Shown: positions 1 through 8,369 of the stretch, one piece after another
How the letters are laid out: every line of letters starts with the position of its first letter
Position numbering within the stretch: position 1 is the first letter of the stretch
Assembly: GCA_012514775.1 (NCBI GenBank)
Contig: JAAYZQ010000045.1
Coordinates: 1-19,633 of the forward strand
Source: Anaerolineaceae bacterium
GTDB lineage: Bacteria > Chloroflexota > Anaerolineae > JAAYZQ01
Direction of reading: 5' to 3'
DNA length: 19,633 nucleotides
Translations under genes and position numbers: made by a program
The notes under the pieces: generated by a model
Database searches by the model: none
What the model was told of the DNA's origin: nothing
The model's input: the letters and a program-made list of their open reading frames with translations, nothing else

Positions 1-2
1 CC

Positions 3-1214
3 TGCCGCAAATCGCTCAAGTCCATGCCATCAGAACTGATGAGGCCAAAGCCCCCGGCGCAGGGACACCGTATTTTGCTGGAGCGGATTGCACCACTTTG
101 GCGCAGGCTGAGTTTCAGTGGAAAAATCGTCACGCGAAACCTGTTTCGCAATAAGGCACGGATGCTCATGGGCTTGATTGGAATTATCGGTTCTACTGCT
201 CTGATTCTGTGCGGCTTCGGGCTGATGAACTCGATCAACGGGATGCTCGACAAGGCTTTTAACGAAACGGTCCGGTATAACGTAGAAACCAAGCTCCGTA
301 CTCCTTTGGCTACGGAACAGCTTTCCGATATTTATGATGTTTTGCACAGCGCGGAACACGTTGACGAGACAATGGCGTTTGGCGTCTATCTGTATGGAGA
401 GAACGGCAATGTGCAGAATCCTTATCTTGTTGTTATGGACGAGGGTCAGAAAAGCCTCGACTTCAAGGATCTAGACGGAAACAAGGTTTACTTGCCGGAG
501 GACGGCGTGTTGCTTACCCCGAGAATGGCAGACACTCTTTCTGTGGGTATTGGTGACAAGCTAACAGCGGAACGCCTTGATGGAACCCTCATTCCGCTTG
601 AGGTTGCAAATATTGTGGATTTTCCCGTTGGCAACGAGGTCTACATGAGCAAAACCGCCTTTTCAAAAGTATCCGATCTGCCTTTCCTTGTAAGAACGCT
701 GTTGATAGACGGGCAGGAGTTTGATTTGAACAAACTGAAAGCCGACCCAAGGATTTCGCTGGTTGAAACAAAGGAAGAGATGCGCAACAATATGCTGATG
801 GTTCTGGAAACATTGCAATTTTTTCAGGTCATTTTGATTGTGTTCTCCGGCTTGCTTGCCTTTGCCGTTATGATGGTGCTGGGGCGTATGAACTATTATG
901 AGCGGATGCGCGAGCTTGCGACGCTGAAGGTCTTGGGTTTCTATAAAAAGGAAATGAAACGGCTGGTGCTGCGTGAAAATATATGGATTACAGTTTTCGG
1001 CTTGCCTTTCGGCTACATCGTCGGCTCTTTGCTGCTTCGCGTGATCCTGCAACAAGCGACGACGCCGGATTTGGAGATTTTACCACTGATTAGTGTGTTC
1101 AGCATTGTCGTAGGCTTTGCTTTTGTCCTGGCGTTTACCATGCTTGTGAACCATGTCATGGGACGAAAGTTCAAGAATATTGATATGGTGGCATCGCTGA
1201 AAAGCGTGGAGTGA
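3..1214 (+). CDS. FtsX-family ABC transporter permease, C-terminal part (5' truncated by window edge)
   Basis: The reading frame is open from the first in-frame codon of the window (position 3), so the gene starts outside. The ATG at 24 is probably internal, because the residues just before it (CRKSLKS) continue smoothly into the MPSELMRPKPP stretch typical of large Clostridia/Bacilli MacB/FtsX-like permeases. Numbering from that ATG, there is a hydrophobic segment at about 45-70, an extracytoplasmic domain at about 75-260, and three membrane segments at about 265-290, 318-345 and 355-382. The order is that of the FtsX permease domain, ending in the characteristic IDMVASLKSVE tail. The family exports lipids or peptides, or acts in mechanotransmission with a partner ATPase; the ATPase is not in the window and the substrate is unknown. 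Base composition and codon use (many AAA, ATT, TTG, TTT) differ sharply from every other gene here, suggesting transfer from a Firmicute or a chimeric join. Confidence 0.85.
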   Translation, partial: CRKSLKSMPSELMRPKPPAQGHRILLERIAPLWRRLSFSGKIVTRNLFRNKARMLMGLIGIIGSTALILCGFGLMNSINGMLDKAFNETVRYNVETKLRTPLATEQLSDIYDVLHSAEHVDETMAFGVYLYGENGNVQNPYLVVMDEGQKSLDFKDLDGNKVYLPEDGVLLTPRMADTLSVGIGDKLTAERLDGTLIPLEVANIVDFPVGNEVYMSKTAFSKVSDLPFLVRTLLIDGQEFDLNKLKADPRISLVETKEEMRNNMLMVLETLQFFQVILIVFSGLLAFAVMMVLGRMNYYERMRELATLKVLGFYKKEMKRLVLRENIWITVFGLPFGYIVGSLLLRVILQQATTPDLEILPLISVFSIVVGFAFVLAFTMLVNHVMGRKFKNIDMVASLKSVE

Positions 1215-1322
1215 TTATCCCGCACGAACAAACCCATATTGCCGCTCAATCATTTGGACAAACATGATCTGACCAAGCAGTAATTTCTTTGGGGAACGAG
1301 GACTTGTGCAAGCGGCCCAGCC
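1215..1322. other. Convergent intergenic region and compositional boundary
   Basis: This short spacer separates the stop codons of the permease (+) and hyuB (-). AT-rich sequence continues to about 1290 and switches to GC-rich sequence within a few tens of bases of the hyuB stop. A weak inverted repeat, ATCAT/ATGAT with a 10-nt loop, lies near 1249-1268. It lacks a T-run on either side, so I do not call a terminator. No coding sequence, integrase site or IS end is visible. Confidence 0.5.
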
Positions 1323-3017
1323 TCAGGGCATGCTCTCCGGGGGCGATTGCAGGCCGCTCTCCTCGCCGGGCGGCGGTACCAGGCCTCCATCCTCGCCCCA
1401 CCCGCCCCCGCCGGGCGTGCGCAGGCTGAGCACGTCGCCCGGCTCCACCTGGATCTCGCACTTGCCCGGCAGGTCTGTCTCCTGGCCGGCCCGCAGGAGC
1501 AGGTTGCGGCCGGGCTTGCCCGCCTGCCCGCCCTGGAGGCCGTAGGGCCTGGTGCGCCGCCGCTCCGAAAGGATGGTGACCGTCGCGGCTGAAAGGAATT
1601 CGACGTCGCGCACCAGCCCGTCGCCGCCGCGGTGGCGGCCGGCTCCCCCCGAGCCCTTGCGCAGCGCATAGCGCAGCACCCGCAACGGATAGGCGTACTC
1701 CAGGGCCTCCACGGGGGTGTTCAGCGTGTTGGTCATGTGGACGTGTACGCCCGGCAGGCCGTCGCCGCCGGGACCCGCCCCCGCGCCGCCGCCCATGGTC
1801 TCGTAATAGGCAAAGGGCTGCCCACTTTCAGGGTCCATGCCGCCCACCGTCAGGTTGTTCATCGTTCCCTGGCTGGCCGCCGGCACCAGGTCGGGCAGGG
1901 CCAGGGCCAGGGCGCCCAGGACCGCGTCGACGATGCGCTGCGACGTCTCGACGTTGCCACCGGCCACGGCGTGGGGTGGCTCGGCATCCAGCAGGCTGCC
2001 CCGCGGCACGACGACGCGCACGGGGGCAAAGGTGCCGCTGTTCACCGGCGCCGCCTCGCCGCGGGCACCGGCCACGCAACGCACGGCGTACCACGTGGCC
2101 GACTCGGTGATGGCCCGCACGGCGTTCAGCGGCCCGCGCACCGCCCCGCTCGACCCGGCAAAGTCGACCGTCATGTGGTCGCCCTCCACGGTGAGGGAGA
2201 CCTGGATGCGGGGGGCCGGCGCGGGGTTCGCCTGGATGCCACCGCTCCTGTGGGGAATGCCCTCGTCGTCCAGCTCGTCCATGAAGGTGTAGGTGCCGTC
2301 GGGAATGGCGGCGATGGCAGCCCGGGTCATGCGCTCGGCGTAGGCCAGCAGGCCATGGGCATAGCGCAGCGCCTGCTCCAGTCCGTAGCGGTCCACGATC
2401 TCGAGCAGGCGCTGCTCGCCCACGCGGTGGGCGGCCATCTGCGCGGCCAGGTCGCCACGGCGCTCCACGGGCGTGCGCACGTTGCGCAGGATGATGTCCA
2501 GCACCGGCTGGTTGACCCTGCCGCCCTCCAGCAGCTTGACCGGCGGCACGATGAGCCCTTCCTGGTAGATCTCGGCCGCCAGCGGCATGGAGCCGGGCGA
2601 CATGCCGCCCACGTCGGCGTGGTGGGCGCGGCTGGCGACGAAAAAGGAGGGGCCCGCGGCCTCGGCGCCCGGCACAAAGACCGGGGAGACCATGGTGATG
2701 TCCGGCAGGTGGGTGCCGCCCAGGTAGGGATCGTTGAGCACCACCAGGTCGCCGGGCGCCCACTCGGCATAGGCCTCCAGTGCGGCGCGCACCGAGGCCG
2801 GCATGGCCCCCAGGTGCACCGGGATGTGGGCCGCCTGGGCGATCATTTTTGCCTCGTCGCCCGCGGCCCCGGCCAGGAAGCAGGCGCACGAATAGTCCCG
2901 CCGCTCCTTGATGTTGGGGCTGTAGGCCGTGCGTCCCAGGGTCACGCCCATCTCCTCGGCGACGGAGGCAAAGAGGTTGCGCAGGATCTCCAGGGTAATG
3001 GGATCGATGGTCGTCAT
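1323..3017 (-). CDS. hyuB: Hydantoinase B / oxoprolinase-type subunit
   Basis: This 564-aa protein belongs to the hydantoinase B/oxoprolinase family. The family works with HyuA in ATP-dependent ring opening (N-methylhydantoin, 5-oxoproline) or carboxylation (acetone or acetophenone carboxylases). It begins MTTIDPITLEILRN, the classic HyuB start. It carries NDPYLGGTHLPD at about 95-106 and HHADVGGMSPGSMP at about 132-145, then TMNNLTVGG in the C-terminal half and a closing TPGGGGWGED glycine-rich motif. About 17 further Pro/Glu-rich residues follow and look non-conserved. An in-frame ATG at 3077 exists, but the ATG at 3017 is chosen: it overlaps the hyuA stop as ATGA (3014-3017) and matches the family N-terminus. 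The overlap implies translational coupling to hyuA. The substrate cannot be read from sequence. Confidence 0.9.
   Translation of the reverse strand: MTTIDPITLEILRNLFASVAEEMGVTLGRTAYSPNIKERRDYSCACFLAGAAGDEAKMIAQAAHIPVHLGAMPASVRAALEAYAEWAPGDLVVLNDPYLGGTHLPDITMVSPVFVPGAEAAGPSFFVASRAHHADVGGMSPGSMPLAAEIYQEGLIVPPVKLLEGGRVNQPVLDIILRNVRTPVERRGDLAAQMAAHRVGEQRLLEIVDRYGLEQALRYAHGLLAYAERMTRAAIAAIPDGTYTFMDELDDEGIPHRSGGIQANPAPAPRIQVSLTVEGDHMTVDFAGSSGAVRGPLNAVRAITESATWYAVRCVAGARGEAAPVNSGTFAPVRVVVPRGSLLDAEPPHAVAGGNVETSQRIVDAVLGALALALPDLVPAASQGTMNNLTVGGMDPESGQPFAYYETMGGGAGAGPGGDGLPGVHVHMTNTLNTPVEALEYAYPLRVLRYALRKGSGGAGRHRGGDGLVRDVEFLSAATVTILSERRRTRPYGLQGGQAGKPGRNLLLRAGQETDLPGKCEIQVEPGDVLSLRTPGGGGWGEDGGLVPPPGEESGLQSPPESMP
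3014..3017 (-). promoter_or_regulatory. ATGA stop/start overlap coupling hyuA to hyuB
   Basis: The hyuA stop (TGA, 3014-3016) and the hyuB start (ATG, 3015-3017) share two bases on the minus strand. This is the usual arrangement for translational coupling of subunits made in equal amounts, and it fixes the hyuB start. Confidence 0.85.
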
Positions 3018-5047
3018 GGGCTGCCTGCTTCCGGCTCGGCTACCAGGTTCCCCCAGGCATCCACGGTCGCGGCCCAACCGGGCGGGATGACCGTGGTGGT
3101 GTCGAGCTGCCAGATGATGGCCGGGCCGACGACGATGTTGCCCGGCGTCAGGCGCTCTCGCTCGTACAGGGCGGCAAACATGGGGCGCGCGGCGCGGGAC
3201 GATCCGCCGGCGGCGAAATAGACCGGCTTGTAGCCCGCGTGGGCCGCCCGGGGGTCCGCGGAGCCCGGTTCCCGCGGCGCGAGGCGCGGCTTGGCCGTGT
3301 GGCCCACGGCCTGCACCCGCAGGTTCACAATCTCCACGGGCTCGCCCTCGCTGGCGTAGGCAAATCGCCGGCGGTGGGCCTCGTGAAAGGCCCGCACCAG
3401 CCCCTCCACGTTCTCGGCCTCACAGGCGGCGTCCACCGTCAGCTCGAAGGACTGCCCTGTGTAGCGCATGTCCAGGGCCGGGCGCAGCTCGATGCTCTCC
3501 TCCGCCAGCCCCTCCGCCCCCAGGTCGGCACGGGCTCGCTCCAGGAGGGGCGCGAAGAGGCGCGGCAGGCTGCCCGGCTCCAGGGCCCGGGCGGGCAGCA
3601 TCACCGTCCGGGAATAGTCCTTGACAATGTCGGCCAGGACCATGCCCAGGGCCGACAACACCCCGGGGCCAGGGGGCAGGAGCACGCGGGGGATGCCCAG
3701 CGCCGTCGCCAGCTCGCAGGCGTGAAGCGGCCCGGCTCCGCCAAAGGCCACCAGGGTAAAGCGCCGGGGGTCGTGGCCGCGCTCCACCGAGATGGTGCGG
3801 ATGGCCCGCTCCATGTTCGAGTTGGCCACGCGAACCACACCCCAGGCTGCGGCCTCCAGCGGCAGGCTCAGGCGGCGGGCCAGCTCCTGGAAGCGGGCCG
3901 TCGTCCGCTCCAGGTCGAGGGTCATGCGCCCGCCCAGAAAGTGATGGGCGTCCAGCCGGCCCAGGACCAGGTTGGCGTCGGTAACCGTGATCTCGTCGGC
4001 GCCGGGCAGGCCGTAACACACCGGGCCGGGGTCGGCCCCGGCGCTCTGGGGCCCGACGCGCAGCGCGCCCCCGGCGTCGAGGCGGGCGATGGAGCCGCCG
4101 CCGGCGCCCACGGTGTGGATGTCGATGATGGGCAGGCGCAGGGGCAGCCCGGCAATGTTGCCCTCGCTCGTCTGCTGCACCTGGCCGGGGCACAGGGAGA
4201 CGTCGGTGCTGGTGCCGCCCATGTCAAAGGTGATGACGTCCTGGAAGCCGGCCAGGCGCGCCAGCTCGGCCCCGCCGACCACGCCGCCCGCCGGCCCCGA
4301 GAGGGCTGTCCGCGCAGCCTGAGCCCGCGCCGCCCCCGCCGAGATGGCCCCGCCGTTGGACTGCATCACCCGCAGCCGCCGGCCCTCGAGCCCCCGCTCC
4401 AGGTTGGCCAGGTAGCGGGCCACGAGGGGCGTCACGTAGGCGTTCATCACCGTCGTCGACGTCCGTTCGTACTCGCGATACTCGGGCAGCACGTCCGACG
4501 AGAGCGATACAAAGGGTGCCTCGCCCTCCAGGGCAGCGATCTGGTCGCGCACCTGCTGCTCATGCCGTGGATCCAGAAAAGAAAAGAGGAACGAGACGGC
4601 GACCGACTCGATCCCCTCCTCCCGCAGCCGATCCAGCACCGCGGCCACGGCCCCGGGGTCCAGGGCGAGGAGCACTTGCCCGTGTCGATCGATCCGCTCC
4701 GGCAGCTCGAACCGCCAGCTACGGGGGACGAGGGGCTCGGGGCGGGTGGGCTCCAGGGCATAGAGCTCGGACCGCGCCTGGCGGCCGATCTCTAGCACGT
4801 CTCGGAAGCCTTCGGTGGTGATGAGGGCCGTGCGCGCGCCGCGCCGCTCCAGCAGCGCGTTCGTCGCCACCGTCGCCCCGTGGACGACGGTGGCCTCGGG
4901 CCCGGCATTCAGGTCGGCGATGCCCTGCAGGATGGCCACCGACGGGTCGCGGGCCGAGGTCAGCAGCTTGTGGATGCTGACCTGGCCCGCGTCATCCAGC
5001 AGGACAAGGTCGGTGAACGTCCCGCCTACGTCGATGCCCAGGATCAT
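3014..5047 (-). CDS. hyuA: Hydantoinase A / oxoprolinase-type ATP-binding subunit
   Basis: This 677-aa protein is a full-length HyuA-family subunit, the ATP-dependent partner of HyuB. It opens with the ASKHA-type phosphate loop MILGIDVGGTFTDLVL. A second phosphate motif, DMGGTSTDVSL, lies at about 275-285, followed by HTVGAGGGSIARLD at about 311-324 and GADPGPVCYG at about 337-346. The order is N-terminal hydantoinase/oxoprolinase domain, catalytic ASKHA domain, then the C-terminal domain. The start ATG overlaps the stop of the upstream membrane-protein gene as ATGA (5044-5047), and its own stop overlaps hyuB the same way, so all three genes form one tightly coupled operon. No strong Shine-Dalgarno is seen, consistent with re-initiation. 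Substrates known for the family include hydantoins, 5-oxoproline and acetone-like ketones. None is specifically indicated here. Confidence 0.92.
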   Translation of the reverse strand: MILGIDVGGTFTDLVLLDDAGQVSIHKLLTSARDPSVAILQGIADLNAGPEATVVHGATVATNALLERRGARTALITTEGFRDVLEIGRQARSELYALEPTRPEPLVPRSWRFELPERIDRHGQVLLALDPGAVAAVLDRLREEGIESVAVSFLFSFLDPRHEQQVRDQIAALEGEAPFVSLSSDVLPEYREYERTSTTVMNAYVTPLVARYLANLERGLEGRRLRVMQSNGGAISAGAARAQAARTALSGPAGGVVGGAELARLAGFQDVITFDMGGTSTDVSLCPGQVQQTSEGNIAGLPLRLPIIDIHTVGAGGGSIARLDAGGALRVGPQSAGADPGPVCYGLPGADEITVTDANLVLGRLDAHHFLGGRMTLDLERTTARFQELARRLSLPLEAAAWGVVRVANSNMERAIRTISVERGHDPRRFTLVAFGGAGPLHACELATALGIPRVLLPPGPGVLSALGMVLADIVKDYSRTVMLPARALEPGSLPRLFAPLLERARADLGAEGLAEESIELRPALDMRYTGQSFELTVDAACEAENVEGLVRAFHEAHRRRFAYASEGEPVEIVNLRVQAVGHTAKPRLAPREPGSADPRAAHAGYKPVYFAAGGSSRAARPMFAALYERERLTPGNIVVGPAIIWQLDTTTVIPPGWAATVDAWGNLVAEPEAGSP
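5044..5047 (-). promoter_or_regulatory. ATGA stop/start overlap coupling the membrane protein gene to hyuA
   Basis: The stop of the membrane-protein gene (TGA, 5044-5046) overlaps the hyuA ATG (5045-5047) on the minus strand. The same junction type occurs again between hyuA and hyuB, so the three genes are probably translated from one message. Confidence 0.85.
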
Positions 5048-5997
5048 TCGAGGTCGAGAACCTCGTCGGTCAGGTCGACTTCAGGCTCGGCGGGCGGCAG
5101 TACCGCGCCGGTGAACTGGCGATAGGCCAGGGTCCAGGTGGCCGAGGTAAAGGTCTGGACGATGCTGCCGATGACTGCGGTGACAATGAGCCACAGCAGC
5201 CCGCCAAGGCAGATGGGGATGAGCACCCAGGCGGAGGGGTCCCCGCCGCCCATGGCCGCAAAGAACGGCAACATGAGGGCGACAAAGGGCGCTGCAAGGA
5301 CGGCCCCGACGACGAGGCCGATGACCAGGAAGATGAGCCACAGGATGATCGTCGGGCCCAGGTTGTCCTTCAGGACCTGCCAACCGCGCTTCAGCGAGTC
5401 GATGTCGCCCAGGCCTTCCAGCATGACCGCTCGCTCGGCATAGAGCCGGATCTGTTCCAGGACGATGGCCAGCAGGATGCCGCCGCAGCAGACGACGCCA
5501 CCGCATAGCACGGATGCCGTGCCGCCCAGGAATCCTCCCACCTCGGCAGCCGCGTCGATGGCGGCTATGGTGCCAAAGATCAGCAATCCGAAGAGTATGA
5601 TCCCGGCGACGATGGCGATGAACGCCGGCAGCCCGGTGAGGATGCTGATGCCGAGCAACGTCCAGAAGCGCCCGACGCCCGCCCTCCAGGCGGAGCCGAG
5701 GGTCGTGGCGCCGTCATCCTCCACCTGCTGCACGCCGGTGACCAGCCCACCGCGGGCAATGAGGCTCAGCACCCACAGGGCGATGCCCAGGAGAAGCGCC
5801 AGGCAGCCCACGGCGGCGATCACCACCCACGCCTCTTCGGGGATCCGGGGGCCACCCCACTCGTCGCCCCTCGTCTGGTAGCTGGAGCCGCTGGAGCCAA
5901 ATCCCTGGCCAATGCTCGCCAGGAACCCCAGGATCCAGAGTATCTTCCACCGCCAGGTAATCTGCCAGGCACGCGACAAAATCTTGCCGTAGTCCAT
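5044..5997 (-). CDS. Multi-pass integral membrane protein, function unknown
   Basis: This 317-aa protein is strongly hydrophobic. Membrane segments appear at about 17-31, 56-80, 112-148 (probably two), 161-180, 213-250 (probably two) and 257-285. It ends in an acidic cytoplasmic-type tail (PEVDLTDEVLDLE). The central stretch, YAERAVMLEGLGDIDSLKRG followed by WQVLKDNLG, resembles the conserved loop of YciC/DUF4013-like bacterial membrane proteins. I recognise the general type but not a function. It has a strong AGGAGG Shine-Dalgarno (6005-6010) with 7-nt spacing and a promoter just upstream. It is the first gene of the operon with hyuA and hyuB, joined by an ATGA overlap. That position would suit a transporter or membrane anchor for hydantoinase-type metabolism, but no transporter signature is visible. 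Confidence 0.8.
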   Translation of the reverse strand: MDYGKILSRAWQITWRWKILWILGFLASIGQGFGSSGSSYQTRGDEWGGPRIPEEAWVVIAAVGCLALLLGIALWVLSLIARGGLVTGVQQVEDDGATTLGSAWRAGVGRFWTLLGISILTGLPAFIAIVAGIILFGLLIFGTIAAIDAAAEVGGFLGGTASVLCGGVVCCGGILLAIVLEQIRLYAERAVMLEGLGDIDSLKRGWQVLKDNLGPTIILWLIFLVIGLVVGAVLAAPFVALMLPFFAAMGGGDPSAWVLIPICLGGLLWLIVTAVIGSIVQTFTSATWTLAYRQFTGAVLPPAEPEVDLTDEVLDLE

Positions 5998-6029
5998 TTT
6001 CCTTCCTCCTCTCAGATTGTTACAAGCTC

Positions 6030-6058
6030 ATTTTAACAGCACCCCACCAGGGGGGCAA
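6030..6058 (-). promoter_or_regulatory. Sigma-70-type promoter for the membrane protein-hyuA-hyuB operon
   Basis: On the minus strand, TTGCCC (6053-6058) is followed after exactly 17 bp by TAAAAT (6030-6035), which differs from TATAAT by one base. The start codon is at 5997, preceded by AGGAGG. The promoter lies in the 92-bp gap after guaA, so this operon can be expressed separately from xpt-guaA. Confidence 0.6.
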
Positions 6059-6089
6059 GACCGGCGGCTGACGTGAGTCTGACAGTTCG

Positions 6090-7664
6090 TCACTCCCACT
6101 CGATGGTCGCCGGCGGCTTGCTAGAGACGTCATAGACGACGCGGTTGATGCCTGGCACTTCGTTCACGATGCGGTTGCTGATCCGCGCCAGGAGGTCGTA
6201 GGGCAGGCGTGCCCAATCGGCGGTCATAAAGTCGTCGGTGGTCACCGAGCGCAGGGCCACGGCGTTGCCGTAGGTGCGCTCGTCGCCCATGACGCCGACG
6301 CTGTGGATGGGCAGGAGGACGGCAAAGGACTGGGCAGTGCCCCGGCCGTCCTTCTGGCGCAGCAGCCCGGCGGCTGCCAGCTCCTGGGTCAGAATGGCGT
6401 CGGCAGCGCGTAGGGTTTCCAGCCGCTCCCAGGTGACGGCACCCACGATGCGCACCGCCAGCCCCGGGCCGGGGAACGGCTGGCGGTATACAATCTCGTC
6501 GGGCAGGCCAAGCTCGTGGCCCACAGCCCGCACCTCGTCCTTGAACAGGAAACGCAGCGGCTCGACGAGCTGCATGGACATGTCGGCGGGCAGCCCGCCG
6601 ACGTTGTGATGGGTCTTGATGCGATGCGCCCCGGGCCGGCCTGCCCCGGCGCTCTCGATGACGTCCGGGTAGATGGTGCCCTGCGCCAGAAAGTCAAAGC
6701 TACCCAGGCGGCCGGCCTCCCGCTCGAATATCCGCACAAACTTTTCGCCGATGATGTGCCGCTTGGTCTCCGGGTCGGTTACGCCGGCCAGGGCCGCCAG
6801 GTACTCTTCCACGGCATTGATCGCCACGAGGCGCATCCCCTGCTCGTCACGGAAGGTGCGGATCACCTGTTGCGCCTCGCCCTGCCGCAACAAGCCGTGG
6901 TCGACAAAGATGCTGGTCAACTGGTCGCCCACGGCGCGCTGTACCAGGGTCGCGGTCACGGCCGAGTCGACGCCGCCCGAGAGGGCACACAGCACCTGCC
7001 CGTCTCCAACCCGTTCCTGGATTTCGTCCAGTGCCCGGTCGACGAGGCGGGCAGGAGTCCAGGCACCCTGCAGGCCGCAGACGCGGTAGAGAAAATTGCG
7101 TACAACCTGGCCGCCCTGGGGCGTGTGCACCACCTCGGGGTGGAATTGCAGGCCATACAGCCGCCGCCCGACGTGGGCCATGGCGGCGATGGGCGAGTTG
7201 TCCGTCTGGGCCACGACGTTGAACCCGGGCGGCAACGTTTCGATGCGATCCCCATGGCTCATCCACACGGGTAGAGCAAAGGGCAGGTCGGCCCACAGGG
7301 GGCAAGCCAGGTCTGTCACCTGCAACAGCGCCGGGCCATACTCCCGGCGTTGGGCGGCGGCCACCTGCCCGCCCAATACCTGGGTGATGAGCTGCATGCC
7401 ATAACAGATGCCCAGCACCGGCAGGCCGCTCTTGAGCACAAAGTCGGGCAGCGAGGCCGCGTTGGCGTCATAGACGCTCCCCGGTCCCCCGCTGAGGATG
7501 ATCCCCCGGGGCCGCAGGGCCAGCACCTCCTCGGCCGGGGCATCAAAGGGGTACAGCTCGCAGTAGACGCGGGCTTCGCGCACCCGCCGGGCAATGAGCT
7601 GGCTATATTGCGAGCCAAAATCGAGGATGGCGACGGCCTCTTCCACCGGTGCCCGTTTGCTCAA
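6090..7664 (-). CDS. guaA: GMP synthase (glutamine-hydrolysing)
   Basis: The 524-aa enzyme converts XMP to GMP using ATP and glutamine, the last step of de novo guanine nucleotide synthesis. The N-terminal class I glutamine amidotransferase has its nucleophile Cys87 in GICYGMQ and the His175/Glu177 pair in LQFHPEV. The ATP-pyrophosphatase P-loop SGGVDS is at about 229-234. The C-terminal dimerisation domain contains the [12 protein letters not shown] motif and ends in the standard [10 protein letters not shown]. Length and domain order are those of the family. The start codon is TTG (7662-7664), supported by a GGAGG Shine-Dalgarno 6 nt upstream. It lies 22 nt downstream of the xpt stop and is almost certainly co-transcribed with it, linking xanthine salvage (XMP formation) directly to GMP formation. 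Confidence 0.97.
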   Translation of the reverse strand: MSKRAPVEEAVAILDFGSQYSQLIARRVREARVYCELYPFDAPAEEVLALRPRGIILSGGPGSVYDANAASLPDFVLKSGLPVLGICYGMQLITQVLGGQVAAAQRREYGPALLQVTDLACPLWADLPFALPVWMSHGDRIETLPPGFNVVAQTDNSPIAAMAHVGRRLYGLQFHPEVVHTPQGGQVVRNFLYRVCGLQGAWTPARLVDRALDEIQERVGDGQVLCALSGGVDSAVTATLVQRAVGDQLTSIFVDHGLLRQGEAQQVIRTFRDEQGMRLVAINAVEEYLAALAGVTDPETKRHIIGEKFVRIFEREAGRLGSFDFLAQGTIYPDVIESAGAGRPGAHRIKTHHNVGGLPADMSMQLVEPLRFLFKDEVRAVGHELGLPDEIVYRQPFPGPGLAVRIVGAVTWERLETLRAADAILTQELAAAGLLRQKDGRGTAQSFAVLLPIHSVGVMGDERTYGNAVALRSVTTDDFMTADWARLPYDLLARISNRIVNEVPGINRVVYDVSSKPPATIEWE

Positions 7665-7670
7665 CGCAGT

Positions 7671-7675
7671 CCTCC
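7671..7675 (-). promoter_or_regulatory. Shine-Dalgarno deciding the guaA TTG start
   Basis: GGAGG on the minus strand sits 6 nt before the TTG at 7662-7664. The TTG gives the expected [20 protein letters not shown]-terminus. Confidence 0.75.
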
Positions 7676-7686
7676 GCCAGGCCTAT

Positions 7687-8259
7687 TTATTCGGCAAACA
7701 CAAAACCATCTTCCGTCATGGACGTGATGGTTACCAGTGCATGAAGGGGAACATCCAACGTTTCCAGTTCTGCCCGGCCGCCCTCAAAGGCCTTTTCGAT
7801 GAGGGCGCCGATGCCAACCAGCTCGGCCCCGGCGTGGCGCACCATGCGCACCAGGGCGCCGATGGTCCGGCCGCTGGCCAAAAAGTCGTCGACGATGAGG
7901 ATGCGCTCGCCGGGCCCCAGGAACTCGGGCGAGCACATCAGAAACACCGAGACGCCCTTGGTGTGAGATGGGGCGGCTTCGACGTACACAGGGTCGGTCA
8001 TCGTGACCGGCTTGGTCTTGCGGGCATAGATGACGGGCACGCCCAGGGCGAGGGCCGTGGTCATGGCGGGGGCGATGCCCGAGATTTCGGCGGTGAGCAC
8101 CTTGGTCGGGCCGGCGGCCTCGAAGCGGCGGGCAAGCTCGCGCCCTGCCTCCATCATCAGCACCGGATCGACCTGGTGGTTCACAAAGCTGTCGACCTTC
8201 AGGATGCCTCGGCCCAGGTTTCGTCCTTCATGCAGAATTCTTTCCTTGAGAGTCTGCAT
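7687..8259 (-). CDS. xpt: Xanthine phosphoribosyltransferase
   Basis: The 190-aa cytosolic enzyme joins xanthine and PRPP to give XMP. The sequence follows the Bacillus-type Xpt pattern: MQTLKERI start, LKVDSFVNHQVDP at about 20-32, EISGIAPA at about 58-65, and the PRPP-binding signature LIVDDFLASGRT at about 121-132. Length matches the family. It is the first gene of an operon with guaA, which takes XMP on to GMP. The start ATG (8257-8259) is preceded by a modest GAGG about 7 nt upstream. A promoter lies immediately upstream, with a predicted leader of only about 25 nt. That is too short for the purine riboswitch that often controls xpt in Firmicutes, so control is presumably by a protein or constitutive. 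Confidence 0.95.
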   Translation of the reverse strand: MQTLKERILHEGRNLGRGILKVDSFVNHQVDPVLMMEAGRELARRFEAAGPTKVLTAEISGIAPAMTTALALGVPVIYARKTKPVTMTDPVYVEAAPSHTKGVSVFLMCSPEFLGPGERILIVDDFLASGRTIGALVRMVRHAGAELVGIGALIEKAFEGGRAELETLDVPLHALVTITSMTEDGFVFAE

Positions 8260-8289
8260 CGCTTCTGCCTCACGGGAATTGGTATGCCT

Positions 8290-8318
8290 AGTCTACCACA
8301 TCCGGCCCGCCCTGGCAA
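8290..8318 (-). promoter_or_regulatory. Sigma-70-type promoter for xpt-guaA
   Basis: On the minus strand, TTGCCA (8313-8318) is followed after 17 bp by TAGACT (8290-8295). Initiation would fall near 8283, about 24 nt before the xpt ATG. The -35 is a five-of-six match and the -10 a four-of-six match. The nurA promoter lies about 50 bp away facing the other way and has the same -35 hexamer. Confidence 0.6.
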
Positions 8319-8369
8319 GGCAACGGTGCCCGGTAGAAGTCCGGCCCGGTTGCCGCGGCGCACCTCCCC

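Noticed and set aside
1249..1268. ATCAT/ATGAT inverted repeat as a terminator for the permease or hyuB
   Set aside because: The stem is five AT-rich pairs with a 10-nt loop and there is no T-run on either side.
6036..6056. CCCC-ACCA-GGGG hairpin as a guaA terminator
   Set aside because: The stem is only four pairs, it is not followed by a T-run on the minus strand, and it lies inside the spacer of a good promoter.
8260..8289. Purine riboswitch in the xpt leader
   Set aside because: The leader downstream of the predicted promoter is only about 25 nt and shows no aptamer-like paired elements.
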